Assembly (NCBI RefSeq): GCF_003046295.1
Contig: NZ_PZZN01000003.1
Location: 868,001 to 932,000, forward strand
Length of the DNA stretch: 64,000 nucleotides
DNA from: Sphingomonas aerolata
Lineage (GTDB): Bacteria; Pseudomonadota; Alphaproteobacteria; Sphingomonadales; Sphingomonadaceae
Reading direction: 5' to 3'
Below, in pieces: positions 26,348 to 34,760 of the stretch. Numbering within the stretch: the first letter of the stretch is position 1; every line of letters begins with the position of its first letter. The notes below the pieces were generated by a model. The model searched no databases, had not been told where the DNA came from, and saw only the letters and a program-made list of their open reading frames with translations. Position numbers and translations under genes: made by a program.

Positions 26348-27751
26348 TTAGAACGCGAAGATCTTGCCCGGATTGAACAGATTGTCTGGGTCCAGCGCGT
26401 GCTTCAGCGTCCGCATCAGTTCGACCGCGTCGCCCAGTTCAGCGACCAGCCAGTCCTGCTTGCCGATGCCGATGCCGTGTTCGCCGGTGCAGGTGCCGTC
26501 CATCGCCAGCGCGCGTTCGACCATCCGTGCGTTGATTGCCGAGACCTCGGCCAGCTCCGCCTCGGACTCCGGATCAATCGAGAAGACGACATGGAAATTG
26601 CCGTCGCCGACATGACCGAGAATGGTCGCGGGGACCGACGACGCCTGGAGGTCGGCCTTGGTCTCGCCGATGCACTGCGCCAGGCGGCTGATCGGCACGC
26701 ACACGTCGGTCGCCCAGCCGACTGCGCCCGGACGCAGGTTGACCGCCGCGTAATATGCCTCGTGCCGCGCCTTCCACAGCTTGGAGCGTTCCTCGGGCAG
26801 GTTCGACCAGCGGAAATCACCGCCGCCGTTTGCCGCCGCCAGCTCGCGCACGGTCTCCGCCTGTTCGTCGACATAGCTTGGTGAGCCGTGGAATTCGAAG
26901 AACAGCGTGGTCAGTTCGGGGTAATCTAGCTTCGACCAGGCGTTGACCGCCTTGATCTGCATGTCATCGAGAATTTCGACGCGAGCGAGCGGCACGCCGA
27001 TCTGGATCGCCTGAACCACCGTATCGACCGCGCCGTTCAACGTTTGGAAGCTGCACACCGCGGACGAGATCGCCTCGGGAATGCCGTGCAGCCGCAGCGT
27101 CACCTCGGTGATGATGCCGAGCGTGCCTTCGGAGCCTACGAACAGCCGGGTCAGATCATAGCCCGCCGCCGACTTCCGCGCGCGACGGCTCGTACGGATC
27201 TCGCGGCCATCGGGCGTTACCACGCGCAGGCTCAGCACGGCCTCGCGCATCGTGCCATAGCGCACCGCATTGGTGCCGCTTGCGCGCGTCGCAGCCATTC
27301 CGCCGATCGTCGCATTCGCACCGGGATCTATCGGGAAGAACAGCCCCAGGTCGCGGATATGCTCGTTGAGTTGTTCGCGACGGACGCCGGCCTGTACCGT
27401 ACAATCAAAGTCCTCGGCGTTGATCGACACGATCTGGGTCATCTCGGAAAGGTCGACCGAAACGCCGCCATGCACCGCCAGCGTGTTGCCCTCGATCGAG
27501 GTCCCCGCACCGAACGGGACGATCGGCACCTTGGCCGCGGCGCACAGCCTGACGAGATCCACCACCTCCTCGGTCGACCGCGCGAAGACAACCGCGTCGG
27601 GCAGCATCGGGGCGAAATGCGCCTCGCTGCTGCCGTGGTGGAGGCGCATCGCGTCGCTCATGTGCACCGCAGTGCCGAAACGCTGCTGGAGCGCTGTGAC
27701 GAACGCCGGATCGAGCGGCGCCCTTTCGATCTGTTCGACGTGCATGGTCAT
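26348..27751 (-). CDS. FAD-linked oxidase, D-lactate dehydrogenase / GlcD type
   Basis: A 467-residue flavoprotein starting at the ATG at 27751, one base after the TonB receptor stop (TAGGATG). The PCMH FAD domain includes PFGAGTSIEGNTLA, DPGANATIGGMAATRASGTN and FVGSEGTLGIITEVTLRL. The C-terminal domain has HVGDGNFH and TGEHGIGIGK, the metal- and substrate-binding signatures of D-2-hydroxyacid dehydrogenases. It oxidises a D-2-hydroxy acid to the 2-oxo acid. In this block the hydroxy acid could be released by the esterases, but that is inference. Confidence 0.9.
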   Translation of the reverse strand: MTMHVEQIERAPLDPAFVTALQQRFGTAVHMSDAMRLHHGSSEAHFAPMLPDAVVFARSTEEVVDLVRLCAAAKVPIVPFGAGTSIEGNTLAVHGGVSVDLSEMTQIVSINAEDFDCTVQAGVRREQLNEHIRDLGLFFPIDPGANATIGGMAATRASGTNAVRYGTMREAVLSLRVVTPDGREIRTSRRARKSAAGYDLTRLFVGSEGTLGIITEVTLRLHGIPEAISSAVCSFQTLNGAVDTVVQAIQIGVPLARVEILDDMQIKAVNAWSKLDYPELTTLFFEFHGSPSYVDEQAETVRELAAANGGGDFRWSNLPEERSKLWKARHEAYYAAVNLRPGAVGWATDVCVPISRLAQCIGETKADLQASSVPATILGHVGDGNFHVVFSIDPESEAELAEVSAINARMVERALAMDGTCTGEHGIGIGKQDWLVAELGDAVELMRTLKHALDPDNLFNPGKIFAF

Positions 27752-27752
27752 C

Positions 27753-29912
27753 CTAGAACCGGAAGCTCGCGCGCACGCCGTATCGGCGGCGGTCGCCCTG
27801 GATGGCGAGGTTCGACGCCAGCGGCGCAAGCCCGGCCCGCACCAACGCCGATTTGTCGATATAGCTTTCGATGAATTTGGTATTGAACAGGTTGGTGCCG
27901 AACGCAGTCACCGTCAGGCCACTGGAGAAGCGGAAGCCGAGCGAGGCGTTGGTGATAGCATAGGCCGATAGTCTGGGCGCGACATCGGGGTCGAGCGACG
28001 ACCCGATCCGGCTGCCCTTCCCGAAGATCCCCGCGTCCAGCAACACCGCGTTATCGCCGACCGGGACGGTGTAGGTGGTGTTGAAGTTGAAGTTGTAGTC
28101 GGGCGTGAAGATCACACGGTCGCTCGATACATGGACGCCGGTGGTCGCGAAATACTGGCTGTCGTCGGTGATGCGGGCATGGAGATAGGAGGCGCCAACG
28201 TCGATCCGCCAATGATCGGTAAGGCGGAGGTGCGCTTCCAGTTCGGCGCCGTAACTCTTGACGGTGCCGGTGTTCAGGTTGATCGCGACGAACCCGCCCG
28301 TGGCACTCGGCGCCAGCGAGTTCTGACCGATGAAGTCCTTGTAGTCGTTATAGAATACGTCCGCGTTGATCGTCAGGCGGCGGTCGAATGCATCGAACTT
28401 CGTGCCCAGCTCATAGGTCCAGACATTGTCGCCCTTGTACGTGGCGTCCTGCGGCCGCGTACCCGGACCGTTCTGGCCACCGCCGCGGATTCCCTTGGCG
28501 ACCGAGGCATAGCTCATCACCGCCGGCGTCCAATGCTGGGTCAGCGTGACGCGGGGTTGGAACTGGTCCTTCTTATAGACCGGCGCGGTATAGGGCGTCA
28601 CGCCGTTGACCTGGCTCGCGACCAGCTTCTGGTGATCGTAGCGCCCACCGACCGCGAGATCGAGCGTGCCAACCTTCAGGAAAGCGGTCGCGAAGATCGC
28701 GCGCGTGTCGTTGCGGACATAGGTCGACGAAGGCGTGGTCGAGGCGGGCAGCGGGAAGGTCGGGCCCAGCAGCGCGCGGAAGTCGATCGTCGTCAGCTGA
28801 TCACTCACCTGCGTGTAGCGATTGCCATACAGCCCGATGAGCGTCGAAAACGCATCGCTCCACTGCGTATCGAAGCGCAATTCGGCCGTCTTGGTCTTCA
28901 AGGTCGAACCACCGCGGGTACGGAGCAGGTCGACCGCACCAAAATCGCCGTCATTGACCCCGGAAAGATTCTTCTGGTTGTACGCGCCAATCGCGGTGAT
29001 CTTGGTCTTGAGCGATGCGACGTCGAACTCGCCCTTCACGTTCGCGCCGTAATAATCGATCACCGCCCGGTTCAGCACGTTGGTCGCGCCATCAAGCCGG
29101 TAATCGGTCGGCCCGGCGACATGGATGTACGACGTGCTGCCCCCTGCGGCGCGGTCGTAATTGCCGTTGACGGTGAACACCGCCCAGTCGGCGGGCGTGA
29201 AGCGGAGCGTGCCACCGACGCTCTGCTGCTTCAGCGGGTTCATGTCGCCGATCGTCAGCGTGTTGCGCATGAAGCCGTCCTGCTCGTGATAGGACGCGCC
29301 GATCCGGAACTGGAGCAGGTCGCGGACGATCGGCCCGCTGACCGACCCCGAGACCGAGGCGTAGTTGTCCGTACCGGCGATCGCGGCGTCGAACCGCCCC
29401 TCCCATTCATTACCCGGCTGGCGCGTGATGACGTTGATCGCGCCGCCCAGCGTGTTGTTGCCGAACAGCGTCCCCTGCGGCCCGCGCAACACCTCGATCC
29501 GCGCGACGTCGACGATCGGAGAGTTTAGGTATGATGTGTTCGGCTGATAGACGCCGTCAATGAAAATGCCGACGCCGGGCTGCACCGTGTCGATCAGCGT
29601 CGTACCGATACCGCGGATCGACACGAATGCGCGGCCGACGCTGTCGGAATTGATGTTGAGGCCGGGCGTATAGGACGCGATGTCCTTCACCGTATTGACC
29701 TGCAACTCCTTCAGTCGGTCGCCGGAGATCGCCGTCACCGCGATCGGAACATCCTTCAACGATTCCTGGCGCTGACGTGCGGTGACGATGATGTCGTCGG
29801 AGCGTGCGGGAGGTGTCGCCTTTGCCTGGTCGGCGACGTCTTGCGCGGATACCGGCGTGGTGACGAGCGCGGCGACGGCGCATCCTCCGGCGAGCAATGT
29901 CTTGAAGCGCAT
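27753..29912 (-). CDS. TonB-dependent outer-membrane receptor
   Basis: A 719-residue receptor with signal peptide MRFKTLLAGGCAVAALVTTP ending near SAQ. The TonB box region is DDIIVTARQR. The plug domain contains VSIRGIGT and IEVLRGPQGTLFGNNTLGGA. A 22-strand barrel ends with RYGVRASFRF. It would import a large or scarce substrate by TonB energy. It leads the unit TBDR, FAD oxidase, HSL esterase and MFS, with a palindrome (29967-29981) 55 bp upstream. Plugs of this sort are typical of sphingomonad catabolic receptors rather than siderophore uptake. Confidence 0.93.
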   Translation of the reverse strand: MRFKTLLAGGCAVAALVTTPVSAQDVADQAKATPPARSDDIIVTARQRQESLKDVPIAVTAISGDRLKELQVNTVKDIASYTPGLNINSDSVGRAFVSIRGIGTTLIDTVQPGVGIFIDGVYQPNTSYLNSPIVDVARIEVLRGPQGTLFGNNTLGGAINVITRQPGNEWEGRFDAAIAGTDNYASVSGSVSGPIVRDLLQFRIGASYHEQDGFMRNTLTIGDMNPLKQQSVGGTLRFTPADWAVFTVNGNYDRAAGGSTSYIHVAGPTDYRLDGATNVLNRAVIDYYGANVKGEFDVASLKTKITAIGAYNQKNLSGVNDGDFGAVDLLRTRGGSTLKTKTAELRFDTQWSDAFSTLIGLYGNRYTQVSDQLTTIDFRALLGPTFPLPASTTPSSTYVRNDTRAIFATAFLKVGTLDLAVGGRYDHQKLVASQVNGVTPYTAPVYKKDQFQPRVTLTQHWTPAVMSYASVAKGIRGGGQNGPGTRPQDATYKGDNVWTYELGTKFDAFDRRLTINADVFYNDYKDFIGQNSLAPSATGGFVAINLNTGTVKSYGAELEAHLRLTDHWRIDVGASYLHARITDDSQYFATTGVHVSSDRVIFTPDYNFNFNTTYTVPVGDNAVLLDAGIFGKGSRIGSSLDPDVAPRLSAYAITNASLGFRFSSGLTVTAFGTNLFNTKFIESYIDKSALVRAGLAPLASNLAIQGDRRRYGVRASFRF

Positions 29913-29966
29913 TGGATCCTCATCCCCTCAGAGCGCCGATCCATCGCCGGCTACTTCTAGGTTCCA

Positions 29967-29981
29967 AGCTATCTGATAGCT
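29967..29981. promoter_or_regulatory. 15-bp palindrome AGCTATCTGATAGCT, copy 2
   Basis: The same palindrome as at 24010-24024 lies 55 bp before the TonB receptor start and about 60 bp past the stop of the SDR gene. GACCTGTCTG follows it. Two perfect copies in the two promoters of one cluster point to one shared regulator. Confidence 0.72.
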
Positions 29982-30041
29982 GACCTGTCTGAAAGGTTGT
30001 CGACTGTGCCGCCCGGCTCGCGGGCTTCGCCGATCGGTACG

Positions 30042-30803
30042 CTACCAGCAGCTATAGCCGCCATCGGCGAGCACGATGCTGCCGGTCATCAGACTGGCCG
30101 CGTCCGAGGCGAGAAAGGCGACGATCGCCGCCACTTCTTCAGGTTCCCCCAAGCGCCCCTGCGGCGTACCGTCGATCCAGCGCTTGTACATCTCGCCCTC
30201 GCGGTCCGCGAAGCTGTTGAGGACGGTGTTGATATAGGTCGGCGCGACGGCGTTCACGCGCACACCGCGCGGCGCCCATTCGGCCGCGAGGCTCTTGGTG
30301 AGCTGATGCACCGCGGCTTTCGATGCGTTGTAATAGCTTTGCGGTTGCGGCCGGTTGACGATGAAGCCGCTCATCGAACCGACATTAACGATCGCTCCCT
30401 TCCCTGCCGCCAGCATGTGCCGTCCAAAGGCGCGTGCACACCAGAAGGTGCCGTTGAGATTGACGTCGAGCACGTTCAGCCAATGCTCGTCGGCGACGTC
30501 CTCAGCGGCGGTCTCGCTCCGCGCGATGCCGGCATTGTTGACGAGAATGTCGATCGCCCCGAGCTGATCGGCCAGGGCGGTGACCTGTGCAGATTTCGTC
30601 ACGTCCACCACATGGCCGTCGACCGCATGGCCCTTGTCCGCAAGCGCAGCTCGCCCCGCCGCGATCGCCACCGCGTCGCGGTCGACTAACGTCACGTGCG
30701 CGCCCATTTCGGCTAACGCCTCGGCACAGGCGAGACCGATTCCCGCCGCGCCACCCGTCACGACAGCACGGCGGCCGGTGAGCTTTAGTCGTTCGAGATA
30801 CAT
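30042..30803 (-). CDS. Short-chain dehydrogenase/reductase
   Basis: A 253-residue classical SDR from the ATG at 30803, after AAAGGAC. The cofactor motif is VVTGGAAGIGLA, with an acidic residue after beta-2 (LVDRD) indicating NAD preference. NNAG is present, and the catalytic Ser-Tyr-Lys lies in VGSMSGF and SYYNASKAAVH. The stop of the carboxylesterase is 10 bp upstream, so they form a two-gene unit. It probably oxidises the alcohol released by that esterase. Confidence 0.9.
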   Translation of the reverse strand: MYLERLKLTGRRAVVTGGAAGIGLACAEALAEMGAHVTLVDRDAVAIAAGRAALADKGHAVDGHVVDVTKSAQVTALADQLGAIDILVNNAGIARSETAAEDVADEHWLNVLDVNLNGTFWCARAFGRHMLAAGKGAIVNVGSMSGFIVNRPQPQSYYNASKAAVHQLTKSLAAEWAPRGVRVNAVAPTYINTVLNSFADREGEMYKRWIDGTPQGRLGEPEEVAAIVAFLASDAASLMTGSIVLADGGYSCW

Positions 30804-30813
30804 GACCCGTCCT

Positions 30814-32298
30814 TTACGGCAGATAGGGTGCGGCGGGCATGACGGGCTCATGCCGCGCCTCCTGCCGGACCAGCGAATAGACCTGGCGCGTCTCGGAATT
30901 GAACTCGGCCCAAGGCAGGCTGCCGTCCGTTGCGAACCGGATCCACAGCGCGTGCATCCGGTTGGCGAGGTCTTGCGGCGGGTTGGGTCCGCACAAGCCC
31001 TGCTCGCCGGTTGCGGTCGCCAGCGTATCGAACACGAACGGCAACTCCATCCCGTGCGACGCACCGAGTTGGCCGCCGAACATCGGCGAACGCCAGTCGA
31101 ACTCGTACATGTGCGTGCGCCCTTGGTGCGCCTCAGCAAACCTGCGTGCGGGCCAGCGAAAGACGAGGTCGTTCATCGCGTCGGTCAACGCCTGGCCGGG
31201 CTTCCTGCCCTTCGCCCCGATACCATATGCCTTCAATAGCTTGCGGGCATGCGGTTGCGACTTGTGGAGGACATAGGTGGCCAGCAACCGCCCGATCTTG
31301 TCCCGCACGCCGGTCGGGACGAGGTACAGGTTCATCTCTTCCGCGTTGGTGCCGATCAGCAGGTCGACTTGCGCGCCCGCACCGTTCGCTAGCGCATCGA
31401 GCGGACGCTGCGGCAGCACGTCGTCGCCGTGGACGGGCACGAAGCGGCTGATCCCGAACACCGGTTCGTGCCCGCCTTCGTCGCGCAGATCGATCCTTGC
31501 GGTAGGCGCGGATACCGCCTCTACCGCGTCGATCAGCGCATCGTACGGCACGCTGCCAAAACCACTGACGTCGGGGGTGATCTTCAGGATCTTCGCCAGC
31601 TTCTTCACCAGACGCTGCATCACCGGCACCGAGCGCGTCATCCCGCCATGCCCGCTCTGAACGATCGCGCGCCGGAACAATCCCCTTGAGAGCGGGGATG
31701 CCATCAGGTCAGCGATCGCCATCGCGCCGGCGGATTCGCCGAACACCGTGACGTTGCCCGGGTCGCCGCCGAACTGGGTTATGCCGTCCCGTACCCACGT
31801 CAACGCCGCGATCATGTCGCGCAGGCCGAGGTTCGTCGGCACGCCCGGGATCGGCAGGAAGCCGTCCACCCCCATCCGATAGTTGATCGCGACGCAGATC
31901 ACGCCGTCGCGCGCGAAGGTGCCGCCGTCCTGCACAGGCGCATCCTTGCTACCGATCACGAAGCCGCCGCCGTGGATGAACACCATCACCGGCAAGCCGG
32001 TCCGGTCGTCATCGGGGCGCCAGATATTCGCCGTCAGATATTCATCGCCCGACACCCAGCCTTTGCCGATCAGCGGTACGATATCGAGGCCGGGAAATGC
32101 CTTGGTCCGCTGCGGCGCGTTGGGTCCGGCCACCGTCGCGTCGCGCACCCCGGGCCACGGCGTGACCGGTTGTGGCGGCGCGAACCGGTTCGAACCCACC
32201 GGCGCCGCGGCGTAAGGCACGCCGAGGAACCGCAGAACACCGCCCGCAGCGTTTCCCTGCACGATACCGTCGGCGGTCGAGACCATAGGTTCGCTCAC
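30814..32298 (-). CDS. Type B carboxylesterase
   Basis: A 494-residue carboxylesterase/lipase. Marks are RFLGVPYAAAPVG, the oxyanion motif FIHGGGFVIGS, nucleophile Ser189 in FGESAGAMAI, the acidic residue in LIGTNAEEMN and the His in GASHGMELPFVF. There is no signal peptide, so it is cytoplasmic. It is first of a two-gene unit with the SDR and lies upstream of the TonB-receptor operon. Together they suggest breakdown of an ester or lactone into an alcohol and an acid. Confidence 0.92.
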   Translation of the reverse strand: MSEPMVSTADGIVQGNAAGGVLRFLGVPYAAAPVGSNRFAPPQPVTPWPGVRDATVAGPNAPQRTKAFPGLDIVPLIGKGWVSGDEYLTANIWRPDDDRTGLPVMVFIHGGGFVIGSKDAPVQDGGTFARDGVICVAINYRMGVDGFLPIPGVPTNLGLRDMIAALTWVRDGITQFGGDPGNVTVFGESAGAMAIADLMASPLSRGLFRRAIVQSGHGGMTRSVPVMQRLVKKLAKILKITPDVSGFGSVPYDALIDAVEAVSAPTARIDLRDEGGHEPVFGISRFVPVHGDDVLPQRPLDALANGAGAQVDLLIGTNAEEMNLYLVPTGVRDKIGRLLATYVLHKSQPHARKLLKAYGIGAKGRKPGQALTDAMNDLVFRWPARRFAEAHQGRTHMYEFDWRSPMFGGQLGASHGMELPFVFDTLATATGEQGLCGPNPPQDLANRMHALWIRFATDGSLPWAEFNSETRQVYSLVRQEARHEPVMPAAPYLP

Positions 32299-32429
32299 GA
32301 TATTCTCTCCTTCGGATCCGCAGCAGCGGTCGGAGGCAAAGGTAGCAGCCGCGGGACGCCCGTCTCGAACTCAGGCTATGCCAATCGTTGTTTTGATCGT
32401 GCCGTACGGCGGGCCAGCAGCCGCCCGCA

Positions 32430-32879
32430 TTACCAGGCTCCAGTTCCAGTCGCCCCCTGCCGGTATTCGGCGATGCGCCGTCGGGTCGCCGGGGACGTAG
32501 TTTCAGGCAGGTCGTCCACCGGGAACCAGTCAGCCTGTTCGATCTCTTGCAGATCAGCACGACCCAAGATCCTGCTTGCTGCCGTTCGCACGATAAAGAT
32601 CACGATATGATCGTCCTTGCTCTCTCGGCAACTGTGATAGACGCCCAGCACCCGCTCGATCACCGGGTCGGCAATCGCCACTTCCTCGGCAAGCTCCCGC
32701 ACAAGCGCGGCGGCGATACTTTCGCCCTTTTTCACGCCGCCGCCCGGAAGATACCATTGATCGACATAGGTATGCCGCACCAACGCGACCCTCTCGTCCG
32801 GATCCAGCAACACAGCGCGGACACCGATCGTGCGCGGCCGGCTGATCCGCCATACCAGCCTTGCTACCCTGCCGACCAT
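32430..32879 (-). CDS. Nudix hydrolase
   Basis: About 149 residues from the ATG at 32879; in-frame upstream codons to 33002 look non-coding. The Nudix box is GGGVKKGESIAAALVRELAE followed by EVAI, matching G-x5-E-x7-REUxEE-x-G-U except that Ala replaces the last Gly. The N-terminal VRAVLLDPDERVALVRHTY strand and the C-terminal WFPVDDLPE are typical. It hydrolyses a nucleoside diphosphate linked to another moiety. It is divergent from the LldD-like gene. Confidence 0.87.
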   Translation of the reverse strand: MVGRVARLVWRISRPRTIGVRAVLLDPDERVALVRHTYVDQWYLPGGGVKKGESIAAALVRELAEEVAIADPVIERVLGVYHSCRESKDDHIVIFIVRTAASRILGRADLQEIEQADWFPVDDLPETTSPATRRRIAEYRQGATGTGAW

Positions 32880-33151
32880 CCGATGGTATATCCCCACGCG
32901 CTCGTTTCCCTGCCTGTAGTCGACGCTTGGCAGTGATATCCTAGAACAGGGCCGTACGCTCCAAATGCCAGCGGTGTGCACAGTCATGCAGCGGCCTTGC
33001 ACAGGAATTGGTTTCGTCGCCTGCCCCGAATGCGCGCAGACTGCGACAGCTCTTCTGATATCCGGATCACGGGGACGACGCGTCGGGATTACGTCTGCTC
33101 GCCGTGCTTGCCATCCCGGACATCGGCGAGGGGCCGAGACGTGGGAGAGTG

Positions 33152-33205
33152 ATGGTGAATCAGGGTGCGCAGCTGTTTGCGATCAAGACGCGGGCACGAC
33201 CATGA
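33152..33205 (+). CDS. Possible 17-codon upstream ORF coupled to the LldD-like gene
   Basis: A GGGAGAG sequence precedes an ATG at 33152. The frame MVNQGAQLFAIKTRARP ends in a TGA that overlaps the next ATG (ATGA). The main gene has no obvious ribosome binding site of its own, so translation could be coupled through this small frame. It could also be chance. Confidence 0.3.
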   Translation: MVNQGAQLFAIKTRARP

Positions 33206-34374
33206 GGCAGCTTCACCGGGCGAACAATGTTGCTGACCTGCGCCTCATGGCACGCAAACGGCTGCCTCGACCGATCTTCGACTATATTGACGGTGGCGCC
33301 GACGACGAAGTGTCGCTGCGCCGAAACGTCACCGCATTTTCAAACTACGAGCTGGTGCCGGACATACTGAACGACGTCTCTGCAGTCCGGACCGGCACGA
33401 CGCTGTTCGGACAACCATCGCGCTGGCCACTGATGCTGGCGCCGACGGGGCTCACCCGGATGTTCCACGGCCATGCCGAACTGGCCGTCGCTCGCGCCGC
33501 TGCGCGTCACGGCATAGTGTACAGTCTGTCGACGATGGGAACGACGCGGCTGGAAGACCTTGCCCAGGCATTTGCCGGACCGAAGGTTTTCCAGATCTAT
33601 ATTTTCAAGGACCGCGGTCTGACCGCAGAGTTCGTCGCGCGTTGCCGGGATGCAGGCTTTCATGGGCTGGCGCTGACCGTCGACACGCCGGTCGCCGGCA
33701 ACCGCGAGCGAGACAGGCGCAGCGGACTGTCCCTGCCGCCCAAGCTGACGCTGAAGTCGTTACTGAGTTTCGCGCGCCATCCGTCATGGTCGCTGCCCGC
33801 GCTGACAGGGTCCAAGTTCGATCTCGCGAACGTCAGCCGCAAGATCGACGCGCTCGCGTCGGGGCCGATGAGCCTGTTCGATTATATCGGCGGCCAGTTC
33901 GATCGGTCGGTCGGTTGGCGCGACGTCGAATGGCTCGCACGCGAGTGGAACGGGCCGCTCGCGATCAAGGGCGTGATGACACCCGAGGACGCGCGACGTT
34001 CGATCGCGTCGGGCGCGACCGGCGTGATGGTATCGAACCACGGCGGACGCCAGCTCGATGGAGCGCCCGCCCCGATCGACCAGATCGCAGCGGTACGCGA
34101 CGCGGTTGGCGGTGGGCCGGACGTCATCTGCGACGGCGGCATCCGACGCGGCTCGGACGTGGCGAAGGCGTTGGCGCTCGGGGCAACCGCCTGTTCGATC
34201 GGGCGCCCCTATCTGTACGGCCTCGCAGCCGGCGGAGAAGCAGGCGTCGATCGCGCTCTGACATTGTTGACAGAAGAGTTCGAGCGCACATTGACGCTCG
34301 CCGGCGTGAACGATGCAGCAGCCCTGTCACGTGGCCATGTTCGGTCTCGGGAAAACCGGCGTGATATGGCGTAG
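33202..34374 (+). CDS. FMN-dependent alpha-hydroxy-acid dehydrogenase (LldD/MdlB-like)
   Basis: A 390-residue flavocytochrome-b2-type TIM barrel. It begins NVADLRLMARKRLPRPIFDYIDGGADDE. LAPTGLTRMFHGHAELAVARAA follows in the barrel. The C-terminal half has the catalytic His-Arg in VSNHGGRQLDG and the phosphate-binding DGGIRRGSDVAKALALGA. It oxidises L-lactate, mandelate or a similar L-2-hydroxy acid and passes electrons to the membrane. The start at 33202 gives the usual N-terminus. Substrate choice cannot be made from the sequence. Confidence 0.9.
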   Translation: MRQLHRANNVADLRLMARKRLPRPIFDYIDGGADDEVSLRRNVTAFSNYELVPDILNDVSAVRTGTTLFGQPSRWPLMLAPTGLTRMFHGHAELAVARAAARHGIVYSLSTMGTTRLEDLAQAFAGPKVFQIYIFKDRGLTAEFVARCRDAGFHGLALTVDTPVAGNRERDRRSGLSLPPKLTLKSLLSFARHPSWSLPALTGSKFDLANVSRKIDALASGPMSLFDYIGGQFDRSVGWRDVEWLAREWNGPLAIKGVMTPEDARRSIASGATGVMVSNHGGRQLDGAPAPIDQIAAVRDAVGGGPDVICDGGIRRGSDVAKALALGATACSIGRPYLYGLAAGGEAGVDRALTLLTEEFERTLTLAGVNDAAALSRGHVRSRENRRDMA

Positions 34375-34760
34375 CTCTCGACTTGAAAAAGATCGCCATG
34401 TTCGCCTGCGCTACTGGGCAGGCTCAACGATGCGTGTGTATCCGACGCCTGCCGCCTTGGCCGGATCCGATCTGTTTCTGCATAACTATACTCAAGAGAC
34501 CAGCCTTGCGCCTTCATTTAACCAACCAAAGTTCGGGCTCTTGCTCCAATTTTCTCCCAAATCAGATTCGCCCCCAAGACCGGCCGTTCCGACGGCTTTC
34601 AGCGTCTCGCAACTCCGGACGCCCGTTCATATCCGTCACACGACTACGCGATAATCTCGGCTCTAAGTCTTTGCCGCCGTTCCTCCTCGGCTGGCGGGAG
34701 CATTGACAAGGTGAATGTCGATCGATCCTAGGTGCCGATAGACGATCCGGGGGACCAGCC
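34375..34760. other. Intergenic region holding a degenerate repeat copy
   Basis: About 385 bp with no plausible gene. Positions 34578-34630 align without gaps to the repeat at 40620-40679 over its last 50 bases, with about 60% identity by my count. A GGGGGACC ribosome binding site for the M61 gene ends the region. Confidence 0.45.
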
